A stretch of DNA of 64,000 nucleotides from Ulota crispa. Lineage: Eukaryota > Streptophyta > Bryopsida > Orthotrichales > Orthotrichaceae. The stretch covers positions 1,738,501 to 1,802,500 of the forward strand of contig OY987246.1 of assembly GCA_963920765.1 (NCBI GenBank). Direction: 5' to 3'. Under the pieces are notes generated by a model. It worked only from the letters and a program-made list of their open reading frames with translations. It searched no databases and was not told the origin of the DNA. Shown piece after piece: positions 23,653 through 37,285 of the stretch (the first letter of the stretch is position 1; each line of letters starts with the position of its first letter). The translations under genes were made by a program, and so were the position numbers.

Positions 23653-24526
23653 GGGGAATGCTATTTCATGAACAGTAAGCCGGAATTTTTTTGTCAAAAT
23701 AATAAATTTCACTTATTATCGTGCACATGAAGCCCTATAATTATGCATTTTAACCTCTAAATGCTTGAGGGCTTTTTTGGGCTTTTAGGAATTTGCTTCA
23801 ATTGAAAAAAAAGGTGACATTTTAATAAATTGTATCAAGTTCTTTTGAATTATAATCGTACAAATTCAAACTAAATATGTTAAAGGTTACATATGAAAAG
23901 AAAACACAACAATATCACCTATGGATTGAAAGATTATAATGTTTGATCATGAGGGTGTTAAAATTACAGAATTGACTTGAAGCCTTTGAATCCTCTTTTC
24001 ATATGTTGTATCTAAAAAAATGACCTTTAAAAAAATATAAGGTTAAAGGAAATAATATACATAATCCCAATTACTTTATAATTTTTCAAAATCTCTTCTA
24101 CAATTTTTTCAAACAAATTTTTTGTGTAAATTTTTCTCCAATATCTAATGTATATGAGGCTCAATTCCAAGAGCTCTCAACACTAGAGAAAGCCAAGACC
24201 CTTACACAAAAGATTGAATAAAAAGATCATAATTGATCATTTTCAAAATCAGATTGTTGGTCCTAAAATTAGACTTCATAAAGAATAAATCCAAAATGTA
24301 AACTACTAAAAATAGTAACTTAGCTAGGTTTGTTGAACTTCTAAGTATTGCAAACACCAAAATTTGGTGCCGTAGGCATTTAAGGGTTAAACTATCATCT
24401 CTTGAAACGCTTGTCATTTTTTAAATTATATCATTAGTTTTGAGTTGAGAATCCATTCTTACTCATAAAATCTTGAATCCCTTCTCATGGCTCACTGATT
24501 TACGCTTACCAAATAGCATCGTTCCC
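23653..24526. mobile_element. Family L element L1 hosting B4
   Basis: GGGGAATGCTATTTCATGA opens it and the right end reverse-complements to GGGAACGATGCTATTTGG. Inside each end are AGTAAGCC and GTGAGCC-type motifs shared with L2, L3 and L4. Removing B4 (637 bp net) leaves about 237 bp, as in the intact copies (228-256 bp). Confidence 0.6.
23750..24390 (-). mobile_element. TTAA element B4, nested in L1
   Basis: TTAA-CCTCTAAATGCTTGAGG to GGCATTTAAGGG-TTAA; 641 bp, reverse B orientation. The right subterminal palindrome reads CACCAAAATTTGGTG. Confidence 0.7.
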
Positions 24527-26196
24527 ATGACATGAATGCCGTATGCAAAATGTGGATATTTCATCCATTGAAAGAGGAAAAACATATTTCTAAATATTCT
24601 CTCAAAAAGAATGTATTGCCTTTGAGCATACATTGCCCTTTTTTTTTTTTTGTGGTGGTATTATTTTTGCAATAAGTAGAAAAACAAAAAAATCAAAGGC
24701 AAGCTTGGTTATGGTCTTAGAATCTCATCAAAATGTTCATAAGTGCACATGCAATATTTGGTCTTTGCAACTATAAATGCACGTATTGTGGCTTGTTAGT
24801 CAATCTGGAGTTTGAGAGTTTATTTGGCACTAAGTTGGGCCTGCCTCTCTATTTTCAAGTATCCCCTCTCTCACACATAATGAACCCAAGGTGCAAAAAC
24901 TTCAACTTTGTTGCAAGCAACACCAACAAAAAAAATTACCTCCTACTATTACTTGGTCAAATTTAACTCCTTTATGCACTACAGCTTATTAAGGGTCTAT
25001 GAAATCATATATGAAATTGAAATTTTTAATTTTCATCTTCTAGTGGTAACTTTTCCAAATATCTACACTAAGTACTGCATTTAGGCTGCCTTGACAATTA
25101 GGTTGCCTTACCCTAGTAAGTTACCTCATGACTCATCACTTGATCACTTGGAGGTGCATGCAACTCTCTAAATATTTGGATTTTACATGATTTATGACTT
25201 GAAAATTGCTAGTTTGTATTTTTGGAGCTACTTTGTTGTTGATATGCCCATTAAAAACTGATTATTGCAATTGTTTATGATGAAAATTAATGTAACAATA
25301 GTAAATATTTATATAATGTGAAATGTCAAGAGATTAGTATGGGGGCTAAAGGCAATATTCATATTCAGTGTAGGTTTTCTGTAAGTGAGCGTGAGTTTTT
25401 TTTCACTATAAGTCCACATGTTGGAAAAGAAAGAGTACTAAAAATTATGAAGGCTTGGGCCTTTATGAATTCATTTGGAAAAATTAAGGTATTATCCAAT
25501 TTTCCCTTTAAAACTAAAGAAGGAATTTGGTAAACTTTGAATATTTGACAAGTGAATTTTTAGCACCCCTTCATCTTGTGGACACAAGCTTTCTAAATAT
25601 ATTGGTTCTATCAAAGAATCAAAATTAACATTTTCTTGAACAAACGTGCTATGGTCAATGATAGTGGAACTAGTAACTTTGTGCACCTGCCGTTCTGGCA
25701 GAAGGCTATTGGGCCACCCCCATGCTGATAAAAAACATTCCATGGGATAATATAAACTCAAATTCAATTTAGATTCAAATCAATTTGTCTCTTCATCTAC
25801 CTCCCCACCCCTTTATATGTGAATTCCAAATTCAAGTTGAAAAAAGATTCAATGGGTTCCACCAAAGATGTTTTTTCACACACAACGCCCATGTTCATCA
25901 CTTAGCCTCTTGGCCCTTGGCCAATCACAAATTTTTAAATCGTACTTTGCTTGCAACTACCCAACTAATAGATATAAGACTATTATAGAAATAAGACAAG
26001 TGTTCAAAGACATCTGTCAATATTATTTTAGAGCCTTTCATAAAAAAATTAAAGAGCAAATTCTAGTAATTTTCAACTCTTGAATATTTCTGGTGAATTT
26101 TCCAAGCCGCACCTCTTCATTTTCATACTTTATATCTCTAGCTTAGTTTTGTGTGATTGCAATAACAATTGCGTATGGTATGAGCATATAGGGTCT
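24527..26196. other. Intergenic stretch with dispersed repeat Z2
   Basis: 25060-25360 is the second copy of repeat Z (see 15505-15820). The remainder, including open frames of 70-90 codons at 25318-26083, shows no recognisable protein. The 25318 frame begins inside the repeat. Confidence 0.4.
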
Positions 26197-26849
26197 TTAA
26201 CCCCTAAATGCCCAAGGCACCCAATTTGGGTGTTTACAAAACTTTGAAGATGAATAAAACCTTATCAAATCACTATTTTTGGTATGTTCTTTCAAACATA
26301 AGTATGTTTTGAAGTCTATTTTTAACATCAAAAATCTAATTTAAAAAATGAATATTGGTGATTTTTCTACTCAAGATTTTGTACAAGGGTATCCCCTCCA
26401 ATCTTGAGTTTTCTAGTGTTGGAAGATCTTGAAAATGAGCCTCAAATACACTAGAGTTTGGAGAAAACTCCCCATTAGAAATCCGTTTAAAAAAATTACA
26501 GGAGTAGATTTTGAAAGCTGTAAATCGACTAAGGTTAAACATGTAATGACCTTAAACCTCATATTTTTTTGATGACCAACTTTTTAGATTTGACATGTGA
26601 AATGAGAATTAGAAAACTTCAAGTCACTTTTGCAGTTTTAACACCCTCATGTTCAAACGTTATAATCTTTCAAACTATAAGTGATATTGTTGTGTTTTCT
26701 TTTTCCATGTAATCTCTAACATGTTTAGTTTAAATTTGTACGGTTACAATTTGAAAAAACTTGATGAGATTTATGAAAAGGTTGGTTGATTGCTCCCTTT
26801 CTTGAAAATGCCAAAAAGTGTAGAAAGGCCGTGGGCAATTAGGGGTTAA
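26197..26849 (+). mobile_element. TTAA element B5
   Basis: TTAA-CCCCTAAATGCCCAAGGC to GGGCAATTAGGGG-TTAA; 653 bp. The left subterminal near-palindrome is CACCCAATTTGGGTG. Very close to B7 and B2. Confidence 0.75.
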
Positions 26850-27769
26850 CCCCTAAAGGCCAAGTAGCGTTTTCACCAAAAACTCTCCAAAACTGCCATT
26901 TTAAGAGCATCAATCAAATCTGAAAACATAAATATTTTTACGCGTATGTGACAGTAGAATCTTGTAGTAGAATATTTTAGAGGATGTGGAAAAAAATTCA
27001 AAATTTTCTACCACGTGGATTGCAAAATAGAATGGTTTGAATATTCAAAAAAGTTTTTTTGAATCTTGTGAAAAAATTGATAGCTACCCTTCAGAAGGTG
27101 AAATTCCTAAGGAAAAAAGGTTGTGTGGGTGGTGCTTCTCTAGATTTTTAATCTACCTAAGTAGGGTACATGTCAAAAAAGTTTTAAGTCATTTGGGATT
27201 GTAAAATACATGGGAAAAATAGTGAATAAATTAAAGAAGATATTAATTTAAAACTCTAAATTGTTAAAAATTTAATTATGGAAATGAAAGATGCCAATCC
27301 CAACAATTGTAATGTTGTAATAAACAATTCATATTCTTTGGTTTAATTCTTTTTCCAAAATATTGAAAATTGAGTAAAATTAAGAACTTCAAAGTTTATC
27401 TTAAAGTAGAGAATCCATAACTACCCGTAGACAAAAGCTCCATATCTTTCATCTCATTGATAAAAATGGAATGATTGAAAGCTTTCCACATTCACATAAA
27501 TCTCCTAAACCGATTTTGAATTTTTGTTTCCAAAAAAGTGATTTTTTGAAATCTACCCAGATTACCTGCCAAGTGAAAAACAACATCTTAGGCCATATCT
27601 TCCTATTCATAATTCTAAATGTCATGAAATTTAGTGCATATGAAAAATAAACCCTGTTCCCACATACTATTAAAATTTTAGTCTAAAATATGAAGCTCTC
27701 CAATTAGAGGTACCTGCCCAAAGATGGTGTGTTGCTAAAATAAACGGTACTTGTTCCTGTAGGGGTTAA
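26846..27769 (+). mobile_element. TTAA element A6, sharing TTAA with B5
   Basis: It starts at the TTAA closing B5 with CCCCTAAAGGCCAAGTAGCG and ends GTTCCTGTAGGGG-TTAA at 27766-27769; 924 bp. It is the reverse-orientation sibling of A1. Confidence 0.75.
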
Positions 27770-28145
27770 AGTGCAATGCAATTAGCTGAAAGAATTTAAC
27801 AATGACAAAAAGATAGAAAACAAGAAACACGTTCCAACTTTAGGTTTCCATTTCTACTTCAAAGGCTTTGAATTGATCTCTCAATTATAATATGGAAGTC
27901 ATGAAGAAATTTGTATTGCAAGGCAATTTTATAGACCTCTTCCTAGAAACAACATTCAATTTGCTTTTTGTGTACTCATTTTTTAATACCTTTACAAACA
28001 AAATTAAACATTAGAATTTGCATAGAGTGTTACAGATTTCTATCATTAATAGTGACATTTTTCAATTCCATTTTAGAGTTGATAACAGGTTAGTTCTTCC
28101 TTTCACCTCATACTTCCATCGAGTGTCAATTTTAAAGATTGAAAA

Positions 28146-29058
28146 CTAACGCGTTATTTGTTAAATTGGGAAAAACATTACATTGTGGGACTTTTGAAGG
28201 TTTTAGGTGACCACATGAAACCGAGCTCATAGTGATTTTTTGGTACACATGTCCTCATCTGCGAGGAGGAATTTGCAAGGGAAAAAATCTTAGTGGCTCA
28301 AATTGAATTTGATACCTTCAAATCTAGTTTAACCTCAAAGTGTCATTGGGAACAAAAATTGTCCTCAATCAATTTTAGAAGTTAAATAAAACCCAACCAA
28401 ATTACTATTTTTAATAGTTCATATTTTTGAAAAGTTATTTTTGAAGCTTAGTTTTAGATTCAACAAACTAATTTTGCAAATGATTGATTATGATTTTTCT
28501 ATTCAAGATTTAGTGCACGGGTGTTCATTGCAATCTTGATTTTATGTAGTGTTGAGGGCTCTTGGGAATGAGCCTCAAATACACTAGATTTTTTAGAAAA
28601 AATTACATTAGAAATTCATTAAAAAAATTTGTAGAGTAAATTTTGAGAAGTCATAAATTGGTTGGGGTTATGCATGTTAGGCCCTTTAAACTCATATTTT
28701 TTTTGGTGACCAATTTTTTAAATTTGACATGTGAAAAAAAGATTGAAAGACTTCAAATCACTTTCATAGTTTTAACACCCTCATGATTAAACATTAAAAT
28801 CTTTCAATCCTTAAGCAATATTGTTGTGTTTTCTTTTCTAATGAGATCTCTAACATGTCTAGTTTGATTTTATACGGTTACAATTCAAAAAGAATTAATA
28901 CAACTTATCAAAATGTTGATTTTTTGTTCAAATTAGAACAAATTCCTAGAAGCCACAGAAATGCAATGTCACTTTGAGGTTAAGGTGACTTTTGGGTTTA
29001 AGGTGGAATACAAAATGATACCTCCGTTTTTCCCAATTTAACGAATAACACGTTTAAC
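28146..29058. mobile_element. Element R with ~30-bp termini, hosting B6
   Basis: ACTAACGCGTTATTTG then TTAAATTGGGAAAAAC on the left. The right end reverse-complements to AGTTAAACGTGTTATTCG then TTAAATTGGGAAAAAC. Removing B6 leaves about 262 bp. Superfamily unknown. Confidence 0.6.
28329..28983 (+). mobile_element. TTAA element B6, nested in R
   Basis: TTAA-CCTCAAAGTGTCATTG to AATGTCACTTTGAGG-TTAA; 655 bp, collinear with the B family despite changed termini. It shares CCTCAAATACACTAGA and the CACCCTCATG block. Confidence 0.65.
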
Positions 29059-29500
29059 TACTATTGTTTTTGGAATGATTCGTTCTTTGTGTTTTAAAAA
29101 CTTGTCTCTTAAACATCTATTCTATATGTACACAATAACAAGATAAAGAAATCTTTATCTAACAAGGTACTAAAACAATACTTTGATTTCGGAAACCATC
29201 AAAAAAGACTTGCCTTTTAAAATGTAACCTTTCCTATCTTGCCTTCAAGAAGGGTTTGCACAGTGAAATTCAATAAGGACACACCTAACTTAAGCAAGTT
29301 AACCAAAGTCCTTATGATTAAACTTATGAAAAACGAACGAAATTGGAGATTTTGGCTTGCTTTTAATGAGGATATTTTTGAGCTTCAACGTACTAGAGAA
29401 TTTTAGAGAGTGTGCACAAGAAGTAGGAACAAAGCAAGTTTTTTGTGGCAGTAGGCAATTTTATGCTCACATGTATGTCTTGCTTGCGCTTTGCGCAATC

Positions 29501-29542
<42 letters not shown>

Positions 29543-31032
29543 CATGGTTTATTATTTTCAACTTGTTCTTCACATCGCCTGCTTTTTTCACCCTCCATTT
29601 TCTTGCTTCTTCCTCCCCTCCTCCCTTCTCTAACAGAGACTTTCAAAGAAACTGGTGTTGATAGAGAATTTTGAGTTTCTTTGTGACAGAAAGACAACTC
29701 ACATTTTATAAGATAAATATGAAAAATTGTGCAAATCATACTATTAAAATCACAAGTCCCTCTATAATAGCCCACCTTTGTAGTATCACATATATAGTTT
29801 TTATGGATATTATCACATAGATACAATTTGATAGCTTACTGAATTTTTTCTTTGCAATCTAACACATGAAAATACAAATAAATTTTAATGATGAATGCGT
29901 AACGTGACAAGCGCCAACCGCTGATATAATTTGAATTTTGAAATAGTAGCGCAATGAAGTAGAATGGCATGTCATCACAAGAAGTAAGAGGGAAGGAGAC
30001 AAGGAGGGGGGGAGTGTCAGGGACTCAGGGGAACCCTTTGTCTTGGCCATGGACAATCAAATGTCCCCTTTGGTGCACCAACAAGCAAAACCTGAGCATA
30101 GCCTAGTAGTACATGGGCCTCCCTCCACAAAGGCACGTGTTGTAAGCGTAGCAGTGAGGTCATCAATGGGCAAGAATATCAACATAATAAGTCATGTTGG
30201 GTCATTGTTGGGTCCTTGTTGGGTCCTTGTTGGGTCCTTGTTGGGGGTACCATACGGTGGACTGTCAACATTCAAGGGCCAAATCTTGAATAGAAATTTG
30301 AAGATACAATTGAGAACGTACCAGTGGAGTGCATGCATTTGGATTGGATAGGACATCCTCTGCCTTGAGACCTACGCTCACAAACACAGGTAGATCTAAC
30401 AAAACTTTTATGGTAATTTTCTTGTTTGTTGCAGTGAAATCAAGCAGCTATGCTACCAGACGGTCTGACACTAAGTTTATGGCTTGTTTTTTGGGTATAG
30501 TACACGTAGCTTCTCTGAATGCATAATCATCTCCCTTGCACTCTAGAGCAGGGTTTTTTAACTGACACAGATGGCGAAGTATGACTTCGTGTCCACTTAT
30601 CATAGAACAATTTTTTTGAGGGAAGAGAAATTACTAGTTACATGACAGATTTGGCGAAAAATGTGTCAATTAACAAAATTACTGCTTTAGAGTCAATAAA
30701 TGTAAAGATTACATTATTAATTTGAAAATGAGCTCACTTAGCAAACTTTTCAGCAAAAGTGAGCCAAATTATGAAAATCACATTTGGAGCCACTCCTCTG
30801 AAACTTATTAATGATTTCAGCAACTCGAGAATGTTCAACATTTCTTAACTTTACAAGTCTCCATTCAATAGTTTCAATCTTTTTTTGGTTGAAAAGGGCA
30901 AAAAGAAATATCAGACAAAAGATGATTGAATAATTTATGTATTATAATTGTTGAGGACTTGGGTTCTCAAGCTGGATTTCCAATTTTGCTACATCCGATT
31001 CATTGGAGGAAGTCCCACTATTTTGGAGTCAT
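29059..31032. other. Intergenic stretch, no gene recognised
   Basis: It contains a ~40-nt T tract at about 29502-29542, which creates a spurious poly-Phe frame. The 30000-30540 part is GC-richer with frames of 102 and 65 codons (30043-30526) that I could not relate to any family. They might be remnants of a decayed gene or element. Confidence 0.4.
30194..30246. repeat. 11-bp minisatellite
   Basis: About five tandem copies of TGTTGGGTCCT, the first with one change. It lies in the GC-richer patch. Confidence 0.7.
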
Positions 31033-31685
31033 TTAACCCCTAAATGCCCAAGGCACCCAATTTAGGTGTTTGCAAAACTTTGAAGACGAATCCAATCTTA
31101 TCAAATCATTATTTTTGGTATTTTCTTTTGAACACAAGTTTGTTTTGAAGTCTATTTTCAGTTTCAAAACACTGATTTTGAAAATGAATGTTCATGCTTT
31201 TTCTATTCAAGATTTTGTACAAGGATGTCCACTGCAATCTTGAGATTTCTAGTGTTGGAAATTTTTGAAAATGAGCCTCAAATACACTAGAGCTTGGAGA
31301 AAGTTCCACATTAGAAATCCATTTAAAAAAAACACAGGAGTAGATTTTGAAAGTCGTAAATTGGTTGAGGTTAAACATGTAATGGTCTTAAACCTCGTAT
31401 TTTTTTGGTGACCAACTTTTTCGGTTTGACATGTAAAATGAGGATTAGAAAACTTCAAGTCACTTTTGCAGTTTTAACACCCTCATGTTCAAACGTTATA
31501 ATCTTTCAAACTATACATGATAATGTTGTGTTTTCTTTTTCCATGTAGCCTCTAACATGTCAAGTTTAAATTTGTATGATTATAGTTTAAAAAAACTTGA
31601 TGAGATTTATGAAAAGGTTGGTTGATTGTTCACTTTCCTGAAAATGCCAAGAAGTTCAGAAAGGCCTTGCCCATTTAGGAGTTAA
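31033..31685 (+). mobile_element. TTAA element B7
   Basis: TTAA-CCCCTAAATGCCCAAGGC to GCCCATTTAGGAG-TTAA; 653 bp, nearly collinear with B5 along its whole length. Confidence 0.75.
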
Positions 31686-32399
31686 AAAGAAAATCTGCGG
31701 CCATAGAAGCATTTTCTAAGTGAATTGGGACTTGGGACCTTAAACTCAGGACATAGTGTGAAACTATAAGTTTCAATTTTTAACCTCGCAACCAATTGGG
31801 ATATGGGATATAATGTGAACTGCCCTTACATCTAATGGTGGTAAAGGCAGATGAATCTAAATTTCAAAATCTCAGTTGTAGTTGCAGGATTGAATCATGA
31901 TTCAAAATAATAAAAGCTGCATGCTTTGGGATAATGTACAGTAAAATGTACATATTGTCTATGGTTGAGAATGATGGATGTATATACATGTATATATACA
32001 ACTAGATAGGCCAAGATCTGGAATGCTCACATTCTTTTTGGACCTTTCAAAGCCCATGAAGCTTGCAAATTGTCTATAGGTCCTATCTTTGTACAATATA
32101 GGAAGCTATACAACAAGAATTGAAGCAATGCTACAAGCTGATATATTTTTCTCACAAGTTGACTAAATAAACCAGAGTGACAAAAAAAGTGAGCATTTCT
32201 TACCCCATCTTGGCCTATCCAGTTTTGCATAGCTGAACATTTTTGCAGGTTTACATTGGCATGCATGCATGCAATTTCATGCACCACACGACAAATTCAA
32301 TCAAAACAAACAGATAGCCCATTGTTCAACTCTTGTGCACCGAATACCCTTTCCACATCACATTTCCACATGTTGCACTCACAAAGGCCCTTTCTTCAC

Positions 32400-32627
32400 A
32401 GGAAGTTTATATCATGAGCAAGGATCTGTGAGTTGTGAGCCGTGAGCTTAGATTTTTGTCAAAATACTAAATTTCACCTATAACCATGGGCTTTATAATT
32501 GTGCATATAATCTTTTATCTGATGAAAAACTTGTTTTTTAAAATTTAAAATTCATTAATTTTGAGCTTAGAATCAATCCTGGCTCACCGCTCATGACTCA
32601 CCATTTGAACTCACTAGCGTTGTCCCT
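32400..32627 (-). mobile_element. Family L element L4
   Basis: GGAAGTTTATATCATGAGC to ACTCACTAGCGTTGTCCC; 228 bp. Internal TGTGAGTTGTGAGCCGTGAG and GGCTCACCGCTCATGACTCA match the antisense layout of L2 and L3. Confidence 0.5.
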
Positions 32628-34611
32628 TTCTCCGCCCATTGCAAACAAAGAGCCTTCAATGACTTCTACCAACAATTACAGCTGCCACAGAGCAGAGAGC
32701 GTACAATAGGTGACTGTCCTTGGTAAAGCAGACACCCTCAAATCCATGACTCCGGACTTATCAACACACTCATCAGTAGTGAAACTCTTGCATCTGATCA
32801 TTATTAGGACACATGGCTTTTTACATTCACTCCTCCCTGGAGATGCATGTAAGGAGACACATTTTCACAGCAGAGCAGAGCAGAGGGTTGGCTCACGTCA
32901 AGAGGTTAAAACTCATTCAACCACACCCCAGACCAGACCCCACGGCCCTTGACAAGTGGACATTGTGTACGTACTCCTCCTGTCTGTTCCTGCACATCAT
33001 TTTGATGGCAACAATGGAGAACAGCCATTTGCCCTTACACTTTTGCCGTAGATAATAAAGGCAGCCAGGCAAACTTACTTACAGTTGACGCCGACCTGCG
33101 CAGAAGTCAGTCTCAGAAAAGGTTTGAGGAAGCAAAGACGGTCTCTCTGACATGCAAGCAAAAGAGTGTGTACAGTGAGGGGACAAAAAGATTGGGAAAT
33201 GAGGAGTTGGAGAGCAATGGCTAAATTTTGTAAGATTGCTACCAGAATTTATATGAAGTTAAAAAGTTTGGAAACTTAGCAGTGTTAAGTTTGATCATTT
33301 TAGCTTTTTAGTAGTGTTTTTTACCCACTTGAGCTAAAAGTGAAAATAATATTTGGGATCACTAGAGTTGGGTGTCTGGTTAAGGTTTCCCAATTTGTTT
33401 GTCCTTCCATTGTATTGTACAATACAACCAATGAGATTAATCTCTATGGCCATCCTCAGTCAAGGTACAGATATACTACAACAAAATTGATATGTCCAAA
33501 TTGACTAAATGTGTCCAAAAAATGATACTAAAAATGTTTGCAATGACAAAAAAAGTGTCCAAATCAACACATCCGAATCTACAAAAAATGTCCAAACTGA
33601 CATTGTTCCCTTGTAATATAAGAGCCCCAAAATTGTAAAAAGAGAGCCCAATTGTGTAATTTTTGTATTAGTTTTTTTGAGGAGTTTGCAACCTCAATGC
33701 GTGGTTAGCTCTGGAGCTGATAGGGATGTGGGAGCGTGTAGTTGGGGAGGCTAATTGCAAGAGGGATGGAAGAATTGCATTGTCAACGAATCACTCACAC
33801 TTGCCAAGTGGACTCAGACAGTGACTAGCTCTTTAGACTTTGGAAGTTCCCTCCAAGTGCTAATTAGGATAGCTCTTGTGCCAAGGTTGTGAGCTCCCCA
33901 TTTGATTTTGCAACCGGTTTAGGGGACAATTTTCTCCCATTATGCTTGGACCCACCTTCACTAGATGGTTAGTGTGTCCTAATCTTGGTCAAATTGAGGA
34001 TGCCCTAAAGGTACATTCACACCAAGCATGATGAAAATGTGAGGTATGAAATGTCACCTTGTTGGTTTCAACAAAGTTTGATGTATACCTCATGTGAGCA
34101 TATATATACCTTGACAGTTGAGAGCTTGTTCACAAAAAAGGGAAAGATAACCTTCAAGAGATGAGCATGGAAAAAAAAAACTCAACATTTCCTTGTCACT
34201 ATTTCCTTCCAACATCTATTTCCTTCCAACATCTATTCCCTTCCAACATCTAGATACTTTGAAGATTATAATCCCATGGGAGCCAATTGTAACCCTCAAG
34301 AGTTTGAGGTATAGCCCACTCTTCCTTGTCACATGCCACATTGGATTAGGGTGAAATTAGACCCTTCGGCGCAAACACTTAGTACAAGTTTGAAATCAAT
34401 CTTAACCTCGTGAGTTTCAAATTTCCTTTTTTAGTGAGAATGTACCTTAAGAGAGCTTTGTAAGAGAGATAACGTAGATTTGGAGGTTTTTGAAGGAGTA
34501 CATTTTGCTTGCAAAGAACTTAAAAATCAAGAATCTTCATCTAATCAAGTTTTTTTAAAATTTCCTCCAATTGCAATATCACCTTATTCACAACCTTACA
34601 CAAAAACCACT
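32628..34611. other. Intergenic stretch; possible CACTA-like fragment, no gene recognised
   Basis: 32640-33200 is GC-richer with overlapping frames (32710-33055) of no recognisable family. At 33476-33620, repeated phrases such as GTCCAAATTGAC and GTCCAAACTGACATTG resemble the GTCAATTTGGACA repeats in the transporter intron at 62338-62700. 33640-34400 shows nothing recognisable. Confidence 0.4.
34199..34252. repeat. 17-bp tandem repeat, three copies
   Basis: CTATTTCCTTCCAACAT is repeated three times with one or two changes. Confidence 0.65.
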
Positions 34612-35655
34612 ATACAATACCAGATAGTATAGTTACATAATGCATGTTTTGGCATTTTCAACAAGTTTGCATAACAAAAAATACAAATTGTATTATAGTC
34701 TCATATTGTTGGTATATGATTCTCATGCAACCCCAATCAATCATACCAAATTTTGGTTACTAAAAACAGAAATCCTAATTTTGGTAAATTGTTTTGTGTC
34801 AAAATCATGGTTTTACAAGAAAGTTGATTAAAAAACATTGGTGATGAATTTTTGAGATTTGATTGCATAGATGTGTTGGAGACCTCCGTGCACACATCTT
34901 TCCTTCTAACAAGCATTTTCAAAAAGTTCTAAATTCCTTCAATGGAGACTTGAATGTTGGTGTAATCATAACCAAATTTAGTAAGATAAATATCTCAAAA
35001 TTTTAACAACTTTGGCAAAAAAACATACAATAGTGCCTCCCTAAGATGAACCTTTATAAGGAAAAACACTTGGTTAAGATGAAATAGATGACTGTCCCTA
35101 GTGGTTGGGGAGCTACAAAAGCTTGTTTAGTTAAAATGAATGTTTTCCTTACATGAAAGGAATATGCTGTCCGGATACCTTCATCGTATCCGGGCACTAT
35201 TGTATCATCATGCTCAAAGGTACAAACTCAATCATGATGTATGAGTCAAATAGCAGAATCTAATTACCATAAAGAAAAATCTATTTTACTAAATTTGGTC
35301 ATGATCACTCAAGCATTCAAGTCTCCATTGAAGGAATTTAGAACTTTTTAAAAATGCTTGTTAGAAGGAAAGATGTGTGCATAGAGGTCTCCAACACATC
35401 CATGCAATCAAATCTCAAAAATTCACCACTAACGTTTTTTAATCAACTTTCTTGTAAAACCATGATTTTGACACAAAACAATTTACCAAAATTAGGATTT
35501 TTGTTTTTAGTAACCAAAATTTGGTATGATTGATTGGGGTTGCATGAGAATCATATACCAACAATATGAGACTATAATACAATTTGTATTTTTTGTTATG
35601 CAAACTTGTTGAAAATGCCAAAACATGCATTATGTAACTATACTACCTGATACTG
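34612..35655. mobile_element. Long hairpin with ~380-bp arms
   Basis: 34612 to about 34990 and about 35275-35655 are inverted copies. Each arm encodes the same incidental 63-codon frame (34640-34831 plus, 35439-35630 minus) with one residue different, so the arms are nearly identical. The centre holds a separate TA-flanked element. The transcript would fold into a long double strand. Superfamily unknown. Confidence 0.75.
35028..35202. mobile_element. Tc1/mariner-like (pogo-like) mini-element in hairpin loop
   Basis: CAATAGTGCC at the left and GGGCACTATTG at the right are inverted. TA at 35026-35027 and 35203-35204 flanks them. It is 175 bp and contains a small hairpin CGGATA...TATCCG. The TA duplication fits Tc1/mariner/pogo; short termini make it tentative. 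Confidence 0.55.
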
Positions 35656-35972
35656 TACATACATTTAATGTTTCGGCAAGTGATATTGCAGAGTAGTACA
35701 CAAAAAAAACTTCTTATACAACATTGGACAACACAACAACAACCTTAGCAAATATGTTTGTAATTCATATACTGGATGCTGGTACTCTCACGGATCAAGC
35801 CCATTTGTAGTATTGGGTAGTAATGACAAACAGCTTCCTCTTGTATTTGGCATAATCTTACAAGTAAACCAGTCACTCCTAAGCAGTGTTCTCAAAATAT
35901 GGACATAATTTAGCAATACCTTATACCAATGGTTTTATTTACAGGCTGAAAATGAGATTTGGGACTAAAATT

Positions 35973-37235
35973 TCAGTGCAGGAGGTTTGGTATTGGACCC
36001 AATTGGTGCTCCAGTAATGTACAGATTCTCAAGAGCTCCTCGTCGTCCTGTCGCCGACCCACCACCTGCACAGGATTGAGAGATTCTCAGTGTCAGACTA
36101 CTCAGTACTGCCCAGTAAACAAATTAAAACAGGATACCGAAAAAAAAAACAAGGTCTTAAATATTAGAAAACTGGTATAAAACCTGGATTGAAAAGGATT
36201 CAAACGTTGCTCTAGTGCAAGACACCATAATCAACAAATTATTGATCAAAAATGTCAAAGAATTGTCAGACTTAGAGTGTCAATAATTTTTTTTGACAAA
36301 CAATAATTCCAATCTATTTTTATAACTATTATCCTAAGACCTTATTACTTATAGTTACTAACTTATTGAGGTGTGCTGGTTATTAGGTCTTTGTTGGTTT
36401 ATGCTATCTTATAATGTAACAAACATTGCAACAAAGATTGTTTTTTTTGTTTTTTCATTGGTGGAGCAACATGCACCTTAGAATAAACAAATGTTACAAA
36501 AAATTTGAATAAATCACCCATGCACTTATAAAACATTAATACTTTCATCTCAATACTGCCAAACCTAATGTTTATTTTTGAAAGGGGTTTGGCAATTTCG
36601 TCCATTTAATCACCCAGTTTTTTCTAGTTAAGGTAACTAGAATTAAAATGAGGTACAAAAAATGAGCTTAAAAGAAAGGGTCTTGCATTGGAGCAATCCC
36701 AGGGATTTTGTACCTGAATGCCGAGGGGCTTGCCACCAACTGTACAAAGGGGCATGGTTACAATAGGGTTGCCGGTAACCGAGAACGGTGCCACGTAACC
36801 GGTGAGAGCTCTCCAATAGGGGACCTTTACCCCATTGATGTCAAAGGGACGGTGATCATAGTTATGCTCATGTGGCAAAATAGCACAAACTGCAACAAAT
36901 CCACAATTTCCCTTCAATTTATTTTGATATTTTGCAAAGATAGTTTAATCGACAAGTAGTCTAACGTTTAAGGGTTAACACCTTAGGTCTATTTGCATCA
37001 AGGAAAGTATTGGCTCTAAAAGTTTTCAAATAAGTATTTGAACAAGTTTCACTTTAATATCTATTATGCCAAATTTAACTAGTTTTGGATAGTCCAAAGT
37101 TCAATAATAAAACCATGACATAGGGCAAAAGAGAAACTTGAAAGTTTAACTAATCCATGGCCCCTACTAATTGCATGGGGAGATGTCTTGTAGGAGATGT
37201 CTCAATAGGGACAAGTCCGTGCTTGAAGAGTTTAA

Positions 37236-37285
<50 letters not shown>

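Noticed and set aside
29357..29674. 105-codon frame with a poly-Phe tract
   Set aside because: Created by the ~40-nt T tract; no domain.
34640..35630. Pair of 63-codon frames with the same product on opposite strands
   Set aside because: They lie in the two arms of the long hairpin. Identity reflects the inverted repeat, not two genes.
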